In this document: positions 1 to 7,344 of the stretch, piece by piece | Position numbering within the stretch: the stretch's first letter is position 1 | Layout of the letters: the number at the start of each line of letters is the position of its first letter | Position numbers and translations under genes: made by a program | Assembly (NCBI RefSeq): GCF_001552655.1 | Contig: NZ_BCRP01000005.1 | Span: 124,001-188,000, forward strand | DNA length: 64,000 nucleotides | DNA from: Alicyclobacillus kakegawensis NBRC 103104 | GTDB taxonomy: Bacteria > Bacillota > Bacilli > Alicyclobacillales > Alicyclobacillaceae | Reading direction: 5' to 3' | The notes under the pieces: model-generated | The model's database searches: none | The model's input: the letters and a program-made list of their open reading frames with translations, nothing else | What the model was told of the DNA's origin: nothing

Positions 1-187
1 CCGCCCTTCCTGACAAAAGGACGGAAGTGTCGCCCATCCTTCGCATCCTGCGCACGATTCGCCGGAAATTGGCAGGCCCTGGTGACGACGAAGAGGGGCC
101 CCTCCATGCATGCGCCGTCAGCGCGTCACAAAAAACGCATACCTGGACACGGACCTGTTCACGCATGCATGGAGGAGGCCACAAGAA

Positions 188-817
188 ATGTATGGATCGA
201 TTGAATCGTTTTTGCATGATTTGCTGCTCAACATGGCGATGTACACGCACGATTGGGGCCTGGCCATCATCCTGCTGACGGTGGCCGTCCGGCTGCTGCT
301 GATGCCGCTGTCAATGCGGATGCTGAGGGACATGGACAAACAGATGGCAGTGGCCCCGCGTCTGCGGGAACTAGCCGCCAGATGGAACGGATCGAAGGAA
401 GGACTGTTGGCCGCGCAACAGGATTTGCTCAAGCGGCATGGGGTGCGGCGCAGTTCGTCCGTGCTGTTGCCGCTGCTGCAGGCGCCGGTGCTGTACATGG
501 TTTACCAGCTGTTTCGCACCTTGAACCACCCGGTGACGAGCATCCTGGTGCCCTGGGTGCCGTTGACCGCCGTAGATCCGTGGCATGTTGCCCCCCTCGT
601 CGCGGCGGCGCTGCTGTTCCTCGCCGGCTTGGTCAGCCACCGCCCGGCCCGCTTGGGCGCCAAGGTCCCAGGCGCCATCATCAGCGGTCTGCTGAGCCTT
701 GTGATCTTATGGCATGCGCCCGTGGCGGCGGCTCTCTACTACGCCATCTCCGGGTTGTGGGGAGCCGGTGAGCGATGGACGTATGGCCGCCTGGTGCCGA
801 AGGCAGCAGCGGCGTGA
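188..817 (+). CDS. YidC/Oxa1-family membrane insertase, short form
   Basis: About 209 residues with four to five hydrophobic segments (about 17-38, 98-118, 137-158 and 168-200). The segment TVAVRLLLMPLS carries the conserved groove arginine of YidC/SpoIIIJ proteins, followed by a charged cytoplasmic loop. The family inserts membrane proteins alone or with SecYEG. The start at 188 follows GGAGGAGG at 171-178, whereas longer upstream frames have no good site. Gram-positive YidC proteins usually begin with a lipoprotein signal and run to about 260 residues. This one has no lipobox and is short, so it may be a specialised paralogue. Family confident, physiological role not. Confidence 0.8.
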   Translation: MYGSIESFLHDLLLNMAMYTHDWGLAIILLTVAVRLLLMPLSMRMLRDMDKQMAVAPRLRELAARWNGSKEGLLAAQQDLLKRHGVRRSSSVLLPLLQAPVLYMVYQLFRTLNHPVTSILVPWVPLTAVDPWHVAPLVAAALLFLAGLVSHRPARLGAKVPGAIISGLLSLVILWHAPVAAALYYAISGLWGAGERWTYGRLVPKAAAA

Positions 818-874
818 CGAGGATGACTCGATAAGCGGCGCGTAGTTGACGCCGGCTCCGGGGGATGAAAGCCT

Positions 875-1867
875 GTGGGAGGGACGGGAAGAAGGCTGGT
901 GCCAAGCGGCGATTGGGAGCCCGATTGGTTGGATGTGATAAGCCCGCTGTCGATTGAGGTGCAGCGGGTGCAGCCCATAGCGCGCACAGCCCAGGCGATG
1001 GTGGTCCGCCTGCTGCCGAGGGACGGACTGCCGCTCATCGTGAAAGCGTCGCACAACCATCCGGCGATTCGCCGCGAAGCCGCGCTGTACGAGACGTACG
1101 TCCGTCACCTGCCTGTGTGCGCACCGCAGGTTGCCGGGAGCGGCCAAAGCCGTCAGTGGGCGTGGATTGCCTACCGGGACGACCAACTGGTGCCCATCAC
1201 CACGCGCCGCCACGGGATCCTCATGGCGGTGGCGGCGGCGGCCCGGCTGCATCAAGCGGACCCTCCGGCGGGCGGAGCCGTCCGGGTGCCCCTGAGCACG
1301 CACACTCCTGATTTGGCCGAGGTGCTGCGCCAAACCCTCGTGGTCGATCCGTCCGTGTTCGCCACCGCCATGGGTGCATGCGGTTGGCCGGCGGCGGCAC
1401 GGCGGCAGGTGTCCCAGCTCTACCGCCGGATAGAGTCCTGGGGACAGGCACTGATGCGCAGGCCGCGGGTGCTCTGCCATGGCGACCTGCACCTGGGCAA
1501 CCTGATGTGGTCGCGGGCGCATCGGCAACCGGCCGTGATCGACTGGGAATACTTACACCCGGACTACGACTACTTCGACCTCTTTCAGCTCCTGGACGCC
1601 ACCAGTCCGACGACCCCGTTGTGGCGTCCTCTCGGCCGCAGGCGGGTGCTGCTGGCGTATGCGCGAGCGCGCTCTGACCTGCGGGAACGAACGGCGGCTT
1701 GGCTCCGCGGATATCTCCAGTTTGCGGCCATCCACCTGCTGTGGATTGCTACGCGCATCCAGGCGGACCGAGAGGCCGGCCGCCACCCCGGGGGCGAACT
1801 GAACAGGCAGGAGAGGGAGACTTACGCGGGTCTGCTCTCCATCGCACGCGAATTGCGACGCCTGTAG
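875..1867 (+). CDS. Aminoglycoside phosphotransferase (APH)-fold kinase
   Basis: A 330-residue protein with the APH/choline-kinase catalytic core. The Brenner-type loop LCHGDLHLGNLMW (near residues 204-216) supplies the catalytic Asp, and VIDWEYLHPDYDYFDLF is the metal-binding DxD-like segment. Such enzymes phosphorylate small hydroxylated substrates such as choline, sugars, amino acids or antibiotics, and the substrate cannot be read from sequence. Start GTG at 875; an in-frame GTG at 899 close to GAAGG is the alternative. It stands alone, 57 nt after the YidC-like gene, and ends in a strong hairpin. A housekeeping small-molecule kinase is likelier than drug resistance. Confidence 0.8.
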   Translation: MGGTGRRLVPSGDWEPDWLDVISPLSIEVQRVQPIARTAQAMVVRLLPRDGLPLIVKASHNHPAIRREAALYETYVRHLPVCAPQVAGSGQSRQWAWIAYRDDQLVPITTRRHGILMAVAAAARLHQADPPAGGAVRVPLSTHTPDLAEVLRQTLVVDPSVFATAMGACGWPAAARRQVSQLYRRIESWGQALMRRPRVLCHGDLHLGNLMWSRAHRQPAVIDWEYLHPDYDYFDLFQLLDATSPTTPLWRPLGRRRVLLAYARARSDLRERTAAWLRGYLQFAAIHLLWIATRIQADREAGRHPGGELNRQERETYAGLLSIARELRRL

Positions 1868-1871
1868 AAAA

Positions 1872-1902
1872 ACAGCCATCGACAAAGCCTGTCGGTGGCT
1901 GT
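1872..1902. terminator. Bidirectional hairpin terminator between convergent genes
   Basis: Twelve-base arms ACAGCCATCGAC and GTCGGTGGCTGT around a 7-nt loop (one G-T pair). A-rich bases precede it and TCTTGTT follows. It lies between the stops of the APH-fold kinase and the leftward nitroreductase. Confidence 0.75.
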
Positions 1903-1980
1903 CTTGTTGCCCAGGCGTTGTCCAGACGCGAGGCAAGGGGCGTGCCTGCCTGCGCCCGGGGACTGGATGGGTATCCGTCT

Positions 1981-2595
1981 TCAGCGAAACACCTTGACCC
2001 TGTCGGTCAGCGGTTGGAACTGCTTTTCACCGGCCGGGGCGGTCGGCTTGCCAAACGGCATCTGGGCAATCAACTTCCAGGCTGACGGCAGGTTCCACTC
2101 CGCCTTCACCCGTTCGTCAATCAGAGGGTTGTAGTGTTGCAAGCTGGCTCCCAGACCGGCGGCCTCAATCGCCATCCAAACCACCAGCTGATGCATGGCG
2201 TTGGTATGCTCGGCCCAAACCGGGAAGTTCTCTTGATAGAGCGGGAACTGCTTCTGCAGGCCTTCAACGACCGCCATGTCTTCAAAGAACAACACGGTGC
2301 CATGACCCTGATGAAAACTGTCCATCTTCTGCTGCGTCGAAGTGAACTGGTCCGCAGGCACGACCGCCTTCAGCACATCGGTCGTGATCTCCCACAGCCG
2401 ATCATGCTGCTTGCCCAACAACAGCACGACGCGCGTGCTCTGCGAGTTAAAGGCGGACGGGGTGTGTCTGACCGTTTCTTCGATGATATTCTGAATCTCT
2501 TCGTCCGAAATCGGCGATTCCGCGCTGATGCCGTAGATAGACCGGCGGTCACGCAGCGCAGCCATCAGGTCCTTAGTCACCGTCGTGGTTGCCAT
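1981..2595 (-). CDS. Nitroreductase family protein (Frm2/Hbn1-like)
   Basis: A 204-residue flavin-type oxidoreductase. The N-terminal RRSIYGISAESPISDEEI and the following HTPSAFNSQSTRVVLL are typical of the nitroreductase subgroup related to yeast Frm2/Hbn1 (COG3560). These are FMN-dependent, NAD(P)H-using enzymes of unclear natural substrate. The ATG at 2595 is chosen because CAGGAGTGG lies 6-14 nt upstream; a longer open frame to 2877 runs into an unrelated region. The gene stands alone, 91 nt downstream of the MATE transporter stop and on the same strand. The cofactor and redox role are family inference. Confidence 0.85.
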   Translation of the reverse strand: MATTTVTKDLMAALRDRRSIYGISAESPISDEEIQNIIEETVRHTPSAFNSQSTRVVLLLGKQHDRLWEITTDVLKAVVPADQFTSTQQKMDSFHQGHGTVLFFEDMAVVEGLQKQFPLYQENFPVWAEHTNAMHQLVVWMAIEAAGLGASLQHYNPLIDERVKAEWNLPSAWKLIAQMPFGKPTAPAGEKQFQPLTDRVKVFR

Positions 2596-2686
2596 ATTTC
2601 TCCACTCCTGTTCTCTATTTAGCTCACTTTTTAACTTACAGCAGATATATGGTACACAACTAACTATAAGTAAGTCAAGCGTATCC

Positions 2687-4090
2687 TCAGACAGAAGTGT
2701 TGGACGCCGTGGGCTGATGGGTGTCGCGTTCGCGGACGCCCTGTGATTTCGTGACCATAAGTTCCCACCGGATGGACAAATACCGCCACAAATTGGCCAC
2801 GGCGATGCCCACCAACAGTGTGCACAGGGCCAGCCAGGCGCCCGCCTGTCCCCAATCCAGCACACGGGTGACGACAATCGTCATGGGAATGAACAACAAC
2901 CAATTCAGGATGAGCGACATCCGGAAGAGGAATGTCGTATCCCCCACCCCGCGCAGGCCACCGGACAGGACGATGCCGCCGCCATCAAACAGCTGGATGA
3001 ACGAAGCGATATGGATGAGCGAGACGGCCAACAACGCCACTCGGGCGTCGGAAGTGTAGATGTGGGTCGCCGGCAGGGCGAACAGCCACAGGCAGATGGA
3101 AAACAGCGCCATGAACATGAGCCCTAGCAGCAACGTGTGCAGGCCCACCGTCTTCGCCGCCTGTGGCTGGCCGCGGCCAATCTCTTGGCCAACGGCGACG
3201 GTCGCCGCCATGCCAAAGCCGTTGGCGGGCATGAAACCTAGCGACAGGATATTGAGCGCGATTTCATTGGCGGCAATCGCGTCGGTACCCAGACGTGTGA
3301 TACAGGCGGTGAACACCAACATCCCCAGGCTCATGGACAGCTCCATGACACTGAGCTTGACGGTTTCCACAAGAATCAGCCGCACCTGACTGCGGGCCAT
3401 GGCCAACCACGTCCGGGTGTGAAACTGGGCGTGGTAGCGGCCGTAGTAGACCGCGACACTGGCCGCAAAGCCAAGGAACTCTGTGACCACCATGCTCCAC
3501 CCGGCGCCGACCAGGCCGAGGTCCGGAAGGCCAAAGTGGCCGTAGGTAAGGCCGTACGTCAGCACCACCAAAAGCACATTGGTGGCCAGCGAGATGTACA
3601 TCGGTGTCTTGGTGTCCCCGACACCGCGCATGTAGGCGTAGAACACGTTCGTCAACAGCGTGAAGGAAAAGGCGATAAAACGCGCCTGCAAGTACGGCGC
3701 CCCAAGCGCCGCCAAAGGATGACTGACCCCCATCGCCACCAGCACGGCGTAAGGGGTGAAAAAACTGGCGAGAAACACGCCCACGGACAGGCACGCCGAA
3801 ATGCAGAGGGCTATCTGGGTTCGCTCGTTCCCCTCCCGCATCGTCTGCTCGCCGTAATTCTGCGACACCAGGTAATTGACGGACTCGTTCAGCCCCGCGA
3901 ACAGCGCCCAGGTGTTATACATCAACACATTGCTCACGCCGACGATGGCGATGGCGCTCGGTCCCAATCGGCCCACCAGGATGAGCGTGATCATCCCGGT
4001 CAAGGTCATCGAAGAAAACGTGGCGATGGACGGCAGCGCGAGCTTGAGAATGTTTTTCCACAGGTGTACGACGGCCACGCAACTCCCCAC
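2687..4090 (-). CDS. MATE-family multidrug/metabolite efflux transporter
   Basis: About 467 residues in two six-helix halves. The first half starts with LALPSIATFSSMTLTGMITL and VGRLGPSAIAIVGVS, and the second with KLSVMELSMSLGMLVFT, giving the duplicated pattern of MATE (NorM/DinF-like) exporters. These are H+- or Na+-coupled antiporters for organic cations and metabolites in the plasma membrane. GTG at 4090 is listed; GTG at 4078 just after GGGGAG is an equally good start and costs four residues. No regulator is adjacent. The nitroreductase follows on the same strand. Substrate unknown. Confidence 0.87.
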   Translation of the reverse strand: MGSCVAVVHLWKNILKLALPSIATFSSMTLTGMITLILVGRLGPSAIAIVGVSNVLMYNTWALFAGLNESVNYLVSQNYGEQTMREGNERTQIALCISACLSVGVFLASFFTPYAVLVAMGVSHPLAALGAPYLQARFIAFSFTLLTNVFYAYMRGVGDTKTPMYISLATNVLLVVLTYGLTYGHFGLPDLGLVGAGWSMVVTEFLGFAASVAVYYGRYHAQFHTRTWLAMARSQVRLILVETVKLSVMELSMSLGMLVFTACITRLGTDAIAANEIALNILSLGFMPANGFGMAATVAVGQEIGRGQPQAAKTVGLHTLLLGLMFMALFSICLWLFALPATHIYTSDARVALLAVSLIHIASFIQLFDGGGIVLSGGLRGVGDTTFLFRMSLILNWLLFIPMTIVVTRVLDWGQAGAWLALCTLLVGIAVANLWRYLSIRWELMVTKSQGVRERDTHQPTASNTSV

Positions 4091-4158
4091 CCCGCTGTAC
4101 AGTGCGTACCCATCTTATCATGGAACTGGGGATGGCGATATAGTTTGGGAGCATACAG

Positions 4159-4185
4159 CAGCCCACCGGCGGTGCCGGTGGGCTG
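4159..4185 (-). terminator. Hairpin downstream of the glycosyltransferase operon
   Basis: Perfect 12-base arms CAGCCCACCGGC and GCCGGTGGGCTG with a 3-nt loop, 46 nt beyond the stop of the leftward sugar operon. No long T run follows on the minus strand, so termination efficiency is uncertain. Confidence 0.5.
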
Positions 4186-4230
4186 TAAGCGCGTCTGCCG
4201 TCGACGCCCGAGGATGAGCCCGTAGCTCGC

Positions 4231-5430
4231 TCACACGCTGGCCGCCCTATCCGGGGTGTACGCCAGCTCGTGGCTTCGCCCGCCGGCCAGGTTGAGCGAT
4301 GCGGCGTACGCCTCGGTGAACAGGTAGGACAAGGTCGACTCGGCGCCGCGATTGGGATTGGCTCCCGACGGAGAAAGCCCGTCGCAGCAGCTGCCGTCGG
4401 ACGGATCGGCCATCGGCAGGTTGAGGTCGTTGTCGCCGTGGAACCAATTGAGCGACCGCCGCAAGACCTCCCGCCAACGCGCCTCGCCGGTCGCCAGGTA
4501 GGCCTCGCGCGCCGCCAGAGCCAGTTTCATCACGTCGATTGGTTGCTGGTCCCAGTCCGCCCGCCACTCGCGGGTGCACCAGCCGCGGTTGCCGATGGGC
4601 CGGATGCGCCCGTCTTCGCCGCTCATCTGCTGGACAAGAAAGTCGAGGCTCGCTTCCGCGATGCGGCGGGTCGTTTCCCGCCCGCCGACCCGCCAGGCCA
4701 CCCACATCGCCCACGGCAGGAGGCCATTGGAATAGTTGAGCTCGGGCTCGAACCAACGCCAACCGTCATCCGCCTGGTCCTCGTACGCGTTGGTCAGCCG
4801 CCGCTCCCACTCTTGGACGTGCGATGTCAACTGTTCCCTTGTCAACCCCAAGGCCTCCAGCCGCAGGGGATGGTTGTCTGGTCTGGCATCCGCCAGGAGG
4901 TCAAAACGGACGCCTTCGGCTCGCCGTGTCGGCGTCAGGCCGGTGTGAGCCAGCAGCAGGCAGCCCGCAGCCAGCGCCCACGCCAGCCCGCGCATGCGCC
5001 GGAGCTCCGAGGCAGCCAGCAGCGCCCGGCGCAGGATTTCCGCTGCCACCTCTCTGCGCGCCTCGTCGGACAAATGCACACACACCACCGCCGACGCCCA
5101 GAGTGAACGGCCCAGACAATCCTCAGACCGTTCCTCGGGTTCTGGGGTGCGGTCGAAGCGGATGTTGTTCTGGAACCAACCGTCTTCCTTCTGCGCCCAG
5201 AGCAGAAAAGCCAGGTACCGGTCCAACAGGCGGTACAAAAGGCTTCGCTCAGCCTGGCAGTCCTCGGGCAGCTGGGCGAGCCACTCCACGCACAGCCAGA
5301 TGGCGCGCGCGTTGTCGTCCGCTGAATATCCCTCGCGCCGGCGCGGAATACGCCCCAGGCAATGCTCCAGCAGCCCCGTGTCGTCAGTCAGGCGCTCCAG
5401 GTGGTCAAATCGAATCGCTGACGGAGACAA
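4231..5430 (-). CDS. Alpha/alpha-toroid (six-hairpin glycosidase-like) protein
   Basis: A 399-residue soluble protein with repeated paired helices and the N-terminal motif GYSADDNARAIWL. This pattern occurs in proteins encoded beside, or fused to, GT4 glycosyltransferases, and the fold is that of six-hairpin glycosidases and related enzymes. No signal peptide. The start is TTG at 5430 behind GGGAAGGTG. It overlaps the end of the upstream glycosyltransferase by 26 nt, so the two are surely co-translated. Whether it trims, epimerises or just binds a glycan cannot be told, and catalytic acids cannot be assigned from sequence alone. Confidence 0.65.
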   Translation of the reverse strand: MSPSAIRFDHLERLTDDTGLLEHCLGRIPRRREGYSADDNARAIWLCVEWLAQLPEDCQAERSLLYRLLDRYLAFLLWAQKEDGWFQNNIRFDRTPEPEERSEDCLGRSLWASAVVCVHLSDEARREVAAEILRRALLAASELRRMRGLAWALAAGCLLLAHTGLTPTRRAEGVRFDLLADARPDNHPLRLEALGLTREQLTSHVQEWERRLTNAYEDQADDGWRWFEPELNYSNGLLPWAMWVAWRVGGRETTRRIAEASLDFLVQQMSGEDGRIRPIGNRGWCTREWRADWDQQPIDVMKLALAAREAYLATGEARWREVLRRSLNWFHGDNDLNLPMADPSDGSCCDGLSPSGANPNRGAESTLSYLFTEAYAASLNLAGGRSHELAYTPDRAASV

Positions 5431-6619
5431 TCGGTTTCACCTTCCCTTTCACTGGCGGTGCCAGCACCGCATCACCAGCTTTCTCACCGCACACTTTGGC
5501 CAACAGTTTGAGGTACTGGCCGGCCACCTGCGGCCAGTGGGTCGCCTGGCCGATTTGGCGGATCCGCTCTTCCAAGCGACGCAGCGCGGTGTCATCGCCG
5601 AGCAGGCGCCTGAGCGCCGCCTCCCAAGCGGGTACGTCGCCGTACGGGAGCAGCAGCTCCTCGCAGCCGGCGAGGAGGTCGCGAGCGTGCTCATACGGTG
5701 TCGAGAGCACCGGCCTCCCAAGCCCCACCGCGTAGGCCAGGGTGCCACTGGTGATCTGCTGCAGCCCCGGATAAGGAGTGAGGTACAAATCAGAAGCCGT
5801 CAGATAGTCGACCAGGTCTTCTTCGCTGATGTACCGGTTGACCATGCGCACATGCCCGTCCAGCCCCAGCTCGTGCACCATACCCAGCAGCTCTTCGCGG
5901 TACGCCTCCCCTTCGTGCCTGCGCACTTCCGGGTGCGTCTGGCCGGCAATCACGTACAGCGCGCTTGGCACCGACCTCACCACGCCCGGGAGCGCCCGCA
6001 GCACCGACTCAATGCCTTTGCCGCGGCTGAGCAGACCAAACGTGAACATCACCTTGCGTCCTGCTACCCCGAGCCGCCGCCGTATTTTCGCCCGCTCCTC
6101 GCGCCTGGGCTTGGGCGATCCGTGCGGAATATAGGCAATTTTTTCCTCCGCGATGCGGTACGCATTCGTCAGATACGGGATGGCCCGTCGGTTCATGACA
6201 ACGATGGCGTCGGAACGGTCGGCCAGCTCCTGCTGGATAGACCGATAAGGAGGCTGGGGGTCCGGGAAAATGGTGTGAAACGTGGTGACCAGCGGTTTGC
6301 GCAGCGCGCGGACAAAATCCAGCACATACGCCCCCGCCTCGCCGCCGAAGATGCCGAACTCGTGCTGCAAGATCACGGCCGACACGTCGCTTTTGTTCAG
6401 CTTCTCGGCCATCTTGGCATAGGCCGCCCTGTCGGCCGCGGGAAGCGGCCAAAAGTTGGACTGGTTTCGGTACGCGGCGCCGTCGTCGTTGACCATGACG
6501 ACTACCACATCACCGTCGCGGCGCCGGCTGGCGGTCACAATACTGTGCCGCAGGTGTTCGGTGAATGTGGCGATGCCGCAGCGGCGGGGCGGATAGGTGC
6601 TGACGTAGGCAATCTTCAT
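5405..6619 (-). CDS. Glycosyltransferase family 4 (GT-B fold)
   Basis: 404 residues. The N-terminal MKIAYVSTYPPRRCGIATF is the glycine-rich acceptor-domain opening of GT4 enzymes. Later come KVMFTFGLLSRGKGIE, the start of the donor-binding Rossmann half, and the region SDLYLTPYPGLQQITSGTLAYA with the donor-site acidic/glycine pattern. It transfers a sugar from a nucleotide-sugar donor in the cytoplasm. The ATG overlaps the stop of the preceding nucleotidyltransferase remnant (ATGA), and its 3' end overlaps the toroid gene. Donor and acceptor are unknown. An export or polymer system is not encoded nearby. Confidence 0.85.
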   Translation of the reverse strand: MKIAYVSTYPPRRCGIATFTEHLRHSIVTASRRRDGDVVVVMVNDDGAAYRNQSNFWPLPAADRAAYAKMAEKLNKSDVSAVILQHEFGIFGGEAGAYVLDFVRALRKPLVTTFHTIFPDPQPPYRSIQQELADRSDAIVVMNRRAIPYLTNAYRIAEEKIAYIPHGSPKPRREERAKIRRRLGVAGRKVMFTFGLLSRGKGIESVLRALPGVVRSVPSALYVIAGQTHPEVRRHEGEAYREELLGMVHELGLDGHVRMVNRYISEEDLVDYLTASDLYLTPYPGLQQITSGTLAYAVGLGRPVLSTPYEHARDLLAGCEELLLPYGDVPAWEAALRRLLGDDTALRRLEERIRQIGQATHWPQVAGQYLKLLAKVCGEKAGDAVLAPPVKGKVKPIVSVSDSI

Positions 6620-6846
6620 GCCTGCACCGCCTCTCCGCCCCGGCCGACGGCGGCCTGCGCGAGCGGTTGTGCGGCTGACACCCTCAGGCCGTGATAGGCC
6701 GTCCGGGCGCCTCGTCTGATACCCTGGTTCGTTCGTTGACGCAGGTGTGAATGCAGCCCGGACCGGTGAGACACCGGTTTGGCCAGACTGTCTCTGTGTG
6801 TGTGCAGGCGGGTGCGATGCCCGCCAGCAAGCAGCAGCGCCTTCAT
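6616..6846 (-). pseudogene. Decayed sugar-1-phosphate nucleotidyltransferase, 5' remnant
   Basis: A 76-codon frame starts at ATG 6846, nine nt after a good GGAGGG. It opens MKALLLAGGHRTRLHTHRD, recognisably the nucleotide-binding loop of RmlA/GlmU/ManC-type NTP transferases (normally ALLLAGGxGTRL). The following SLAKPV matches the usual LPKPM segment, then the match fades into an arginine-rich tail. Family members have at least 230 residues. The last codon overlaps the start of the GT4 gene. It may survive as a leader peptide that couples translation of the glycosyltransferase. Loss of the GxG loop glycine argues against activity. Confidence 0.6.
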
Positions 6847-7096
6847 TTTTCCCATCCCTCCATTTGGTTTCGAGATCAGTGTTTCCACAGATACGAATTC
6901 CGAAATAGACGAATGAAAAAATGAGAAGCGACGAATGGGAGAAAAATCAGCCGCGTCCCGCGACCGGGGGAAAAAATCGATGCCGCCGATTCGACCACGC
7001 AACCTTGAGTCAGCGCGACGGTGCGCATAGCTTCGACACCTCAATCAGGCGGCTGCGACACGGCCACTTAGCACTCAATCAAGATGTCTGCTAATA

Positions 7097-7126
7097 AGTA
7101 TACATAACCTCGCAGGTTGGGCGCAA
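7097..7126 (-). promoter_or_regulatory. Predicted sigma-A promoter with palindrome in the spacer
   Basis: On the minus strand TTGCGC (7126-7121) and TATACT (7102-7097) are 18 nt apart, a reasonable vegetative promoter for the sugar operon. The spacer contains the palindrome AACCT-cgc-AGGTT (7106-7118), a possible operator. The predicted leader to the first ATG is about 245 nt. Confidence 0.45.
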
Positions 7127-7286
7127 GTTTTATGTTGACCATCGGTTATCGTCGTGATACAAGTGCAAAAATACACGGAAGCTCTATACCCCGGCGAAGG
7201 GTAAACCTGGGTGCAGACGAGCAGCGCGAGGAGCCGCCTAGGGCCGGATGTGCTAGATTGGCAGGACAGCTGAGCGCTTGGGGCCT

Positions 7287-7312
7287 CAGGCAGGCGCCTT
7301 AGGCAGGCGCCC
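7287..7312 (+). repeat. Tandem 13-nt repeat, two copies
   Basis: CAGGCAGGCGCCT (7287-7299) is followed at once by TAGGCAGGCGCCC (7300-7312). Each copy contains the self-complementary GGCGCC, so the pair can fold into a hairpin downstream of the leftward aminopeptidase gene and may help end its transcript. Confidence 0.5.
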
Positions 7313-7344
7313 GCCCGGCTGCCCGGCGCGGCGATGGCGGTTGT

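Larger units (their letters stand above)
6847..7344. other. Intergenic region, 498 nt
   Basis: No convincing gene. It holds the predicted leftward promoter at 7097-7126. A second promoter-like pair, TTGACC (7135-7140) and TACAAG (7158-7163) with 17 nt between, points rightward without a recognisable reading frame after it. The segment 6850-6960 is markedly A-rich on the plus strand compared with the window. A short tandem repeat sits near the aminopeptidase stop. Confidence 0.5.

Noticed and set aside
875-1867. Aminoglycoside resistance gene
   Set aside because: The catalytic core fits the wide APH/choline-kinase superfamily, but no feature points to an antibiotic substrate and the composition matches its neighbours.
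4994-6694. A 566-codon open frame on the plus strand
   Set aside because: It is antisense to the GT4 and toroid genes, has no domain pattern, is full of Arg, Pro and Gln, and arises from high-GC codon bias.
7117-7302. A 61-codon open frame in the aminopeptidase/sugar operon gap
   Set aside because: No ribosome site and no similarity; it overlaps the predicted leftward promoter.
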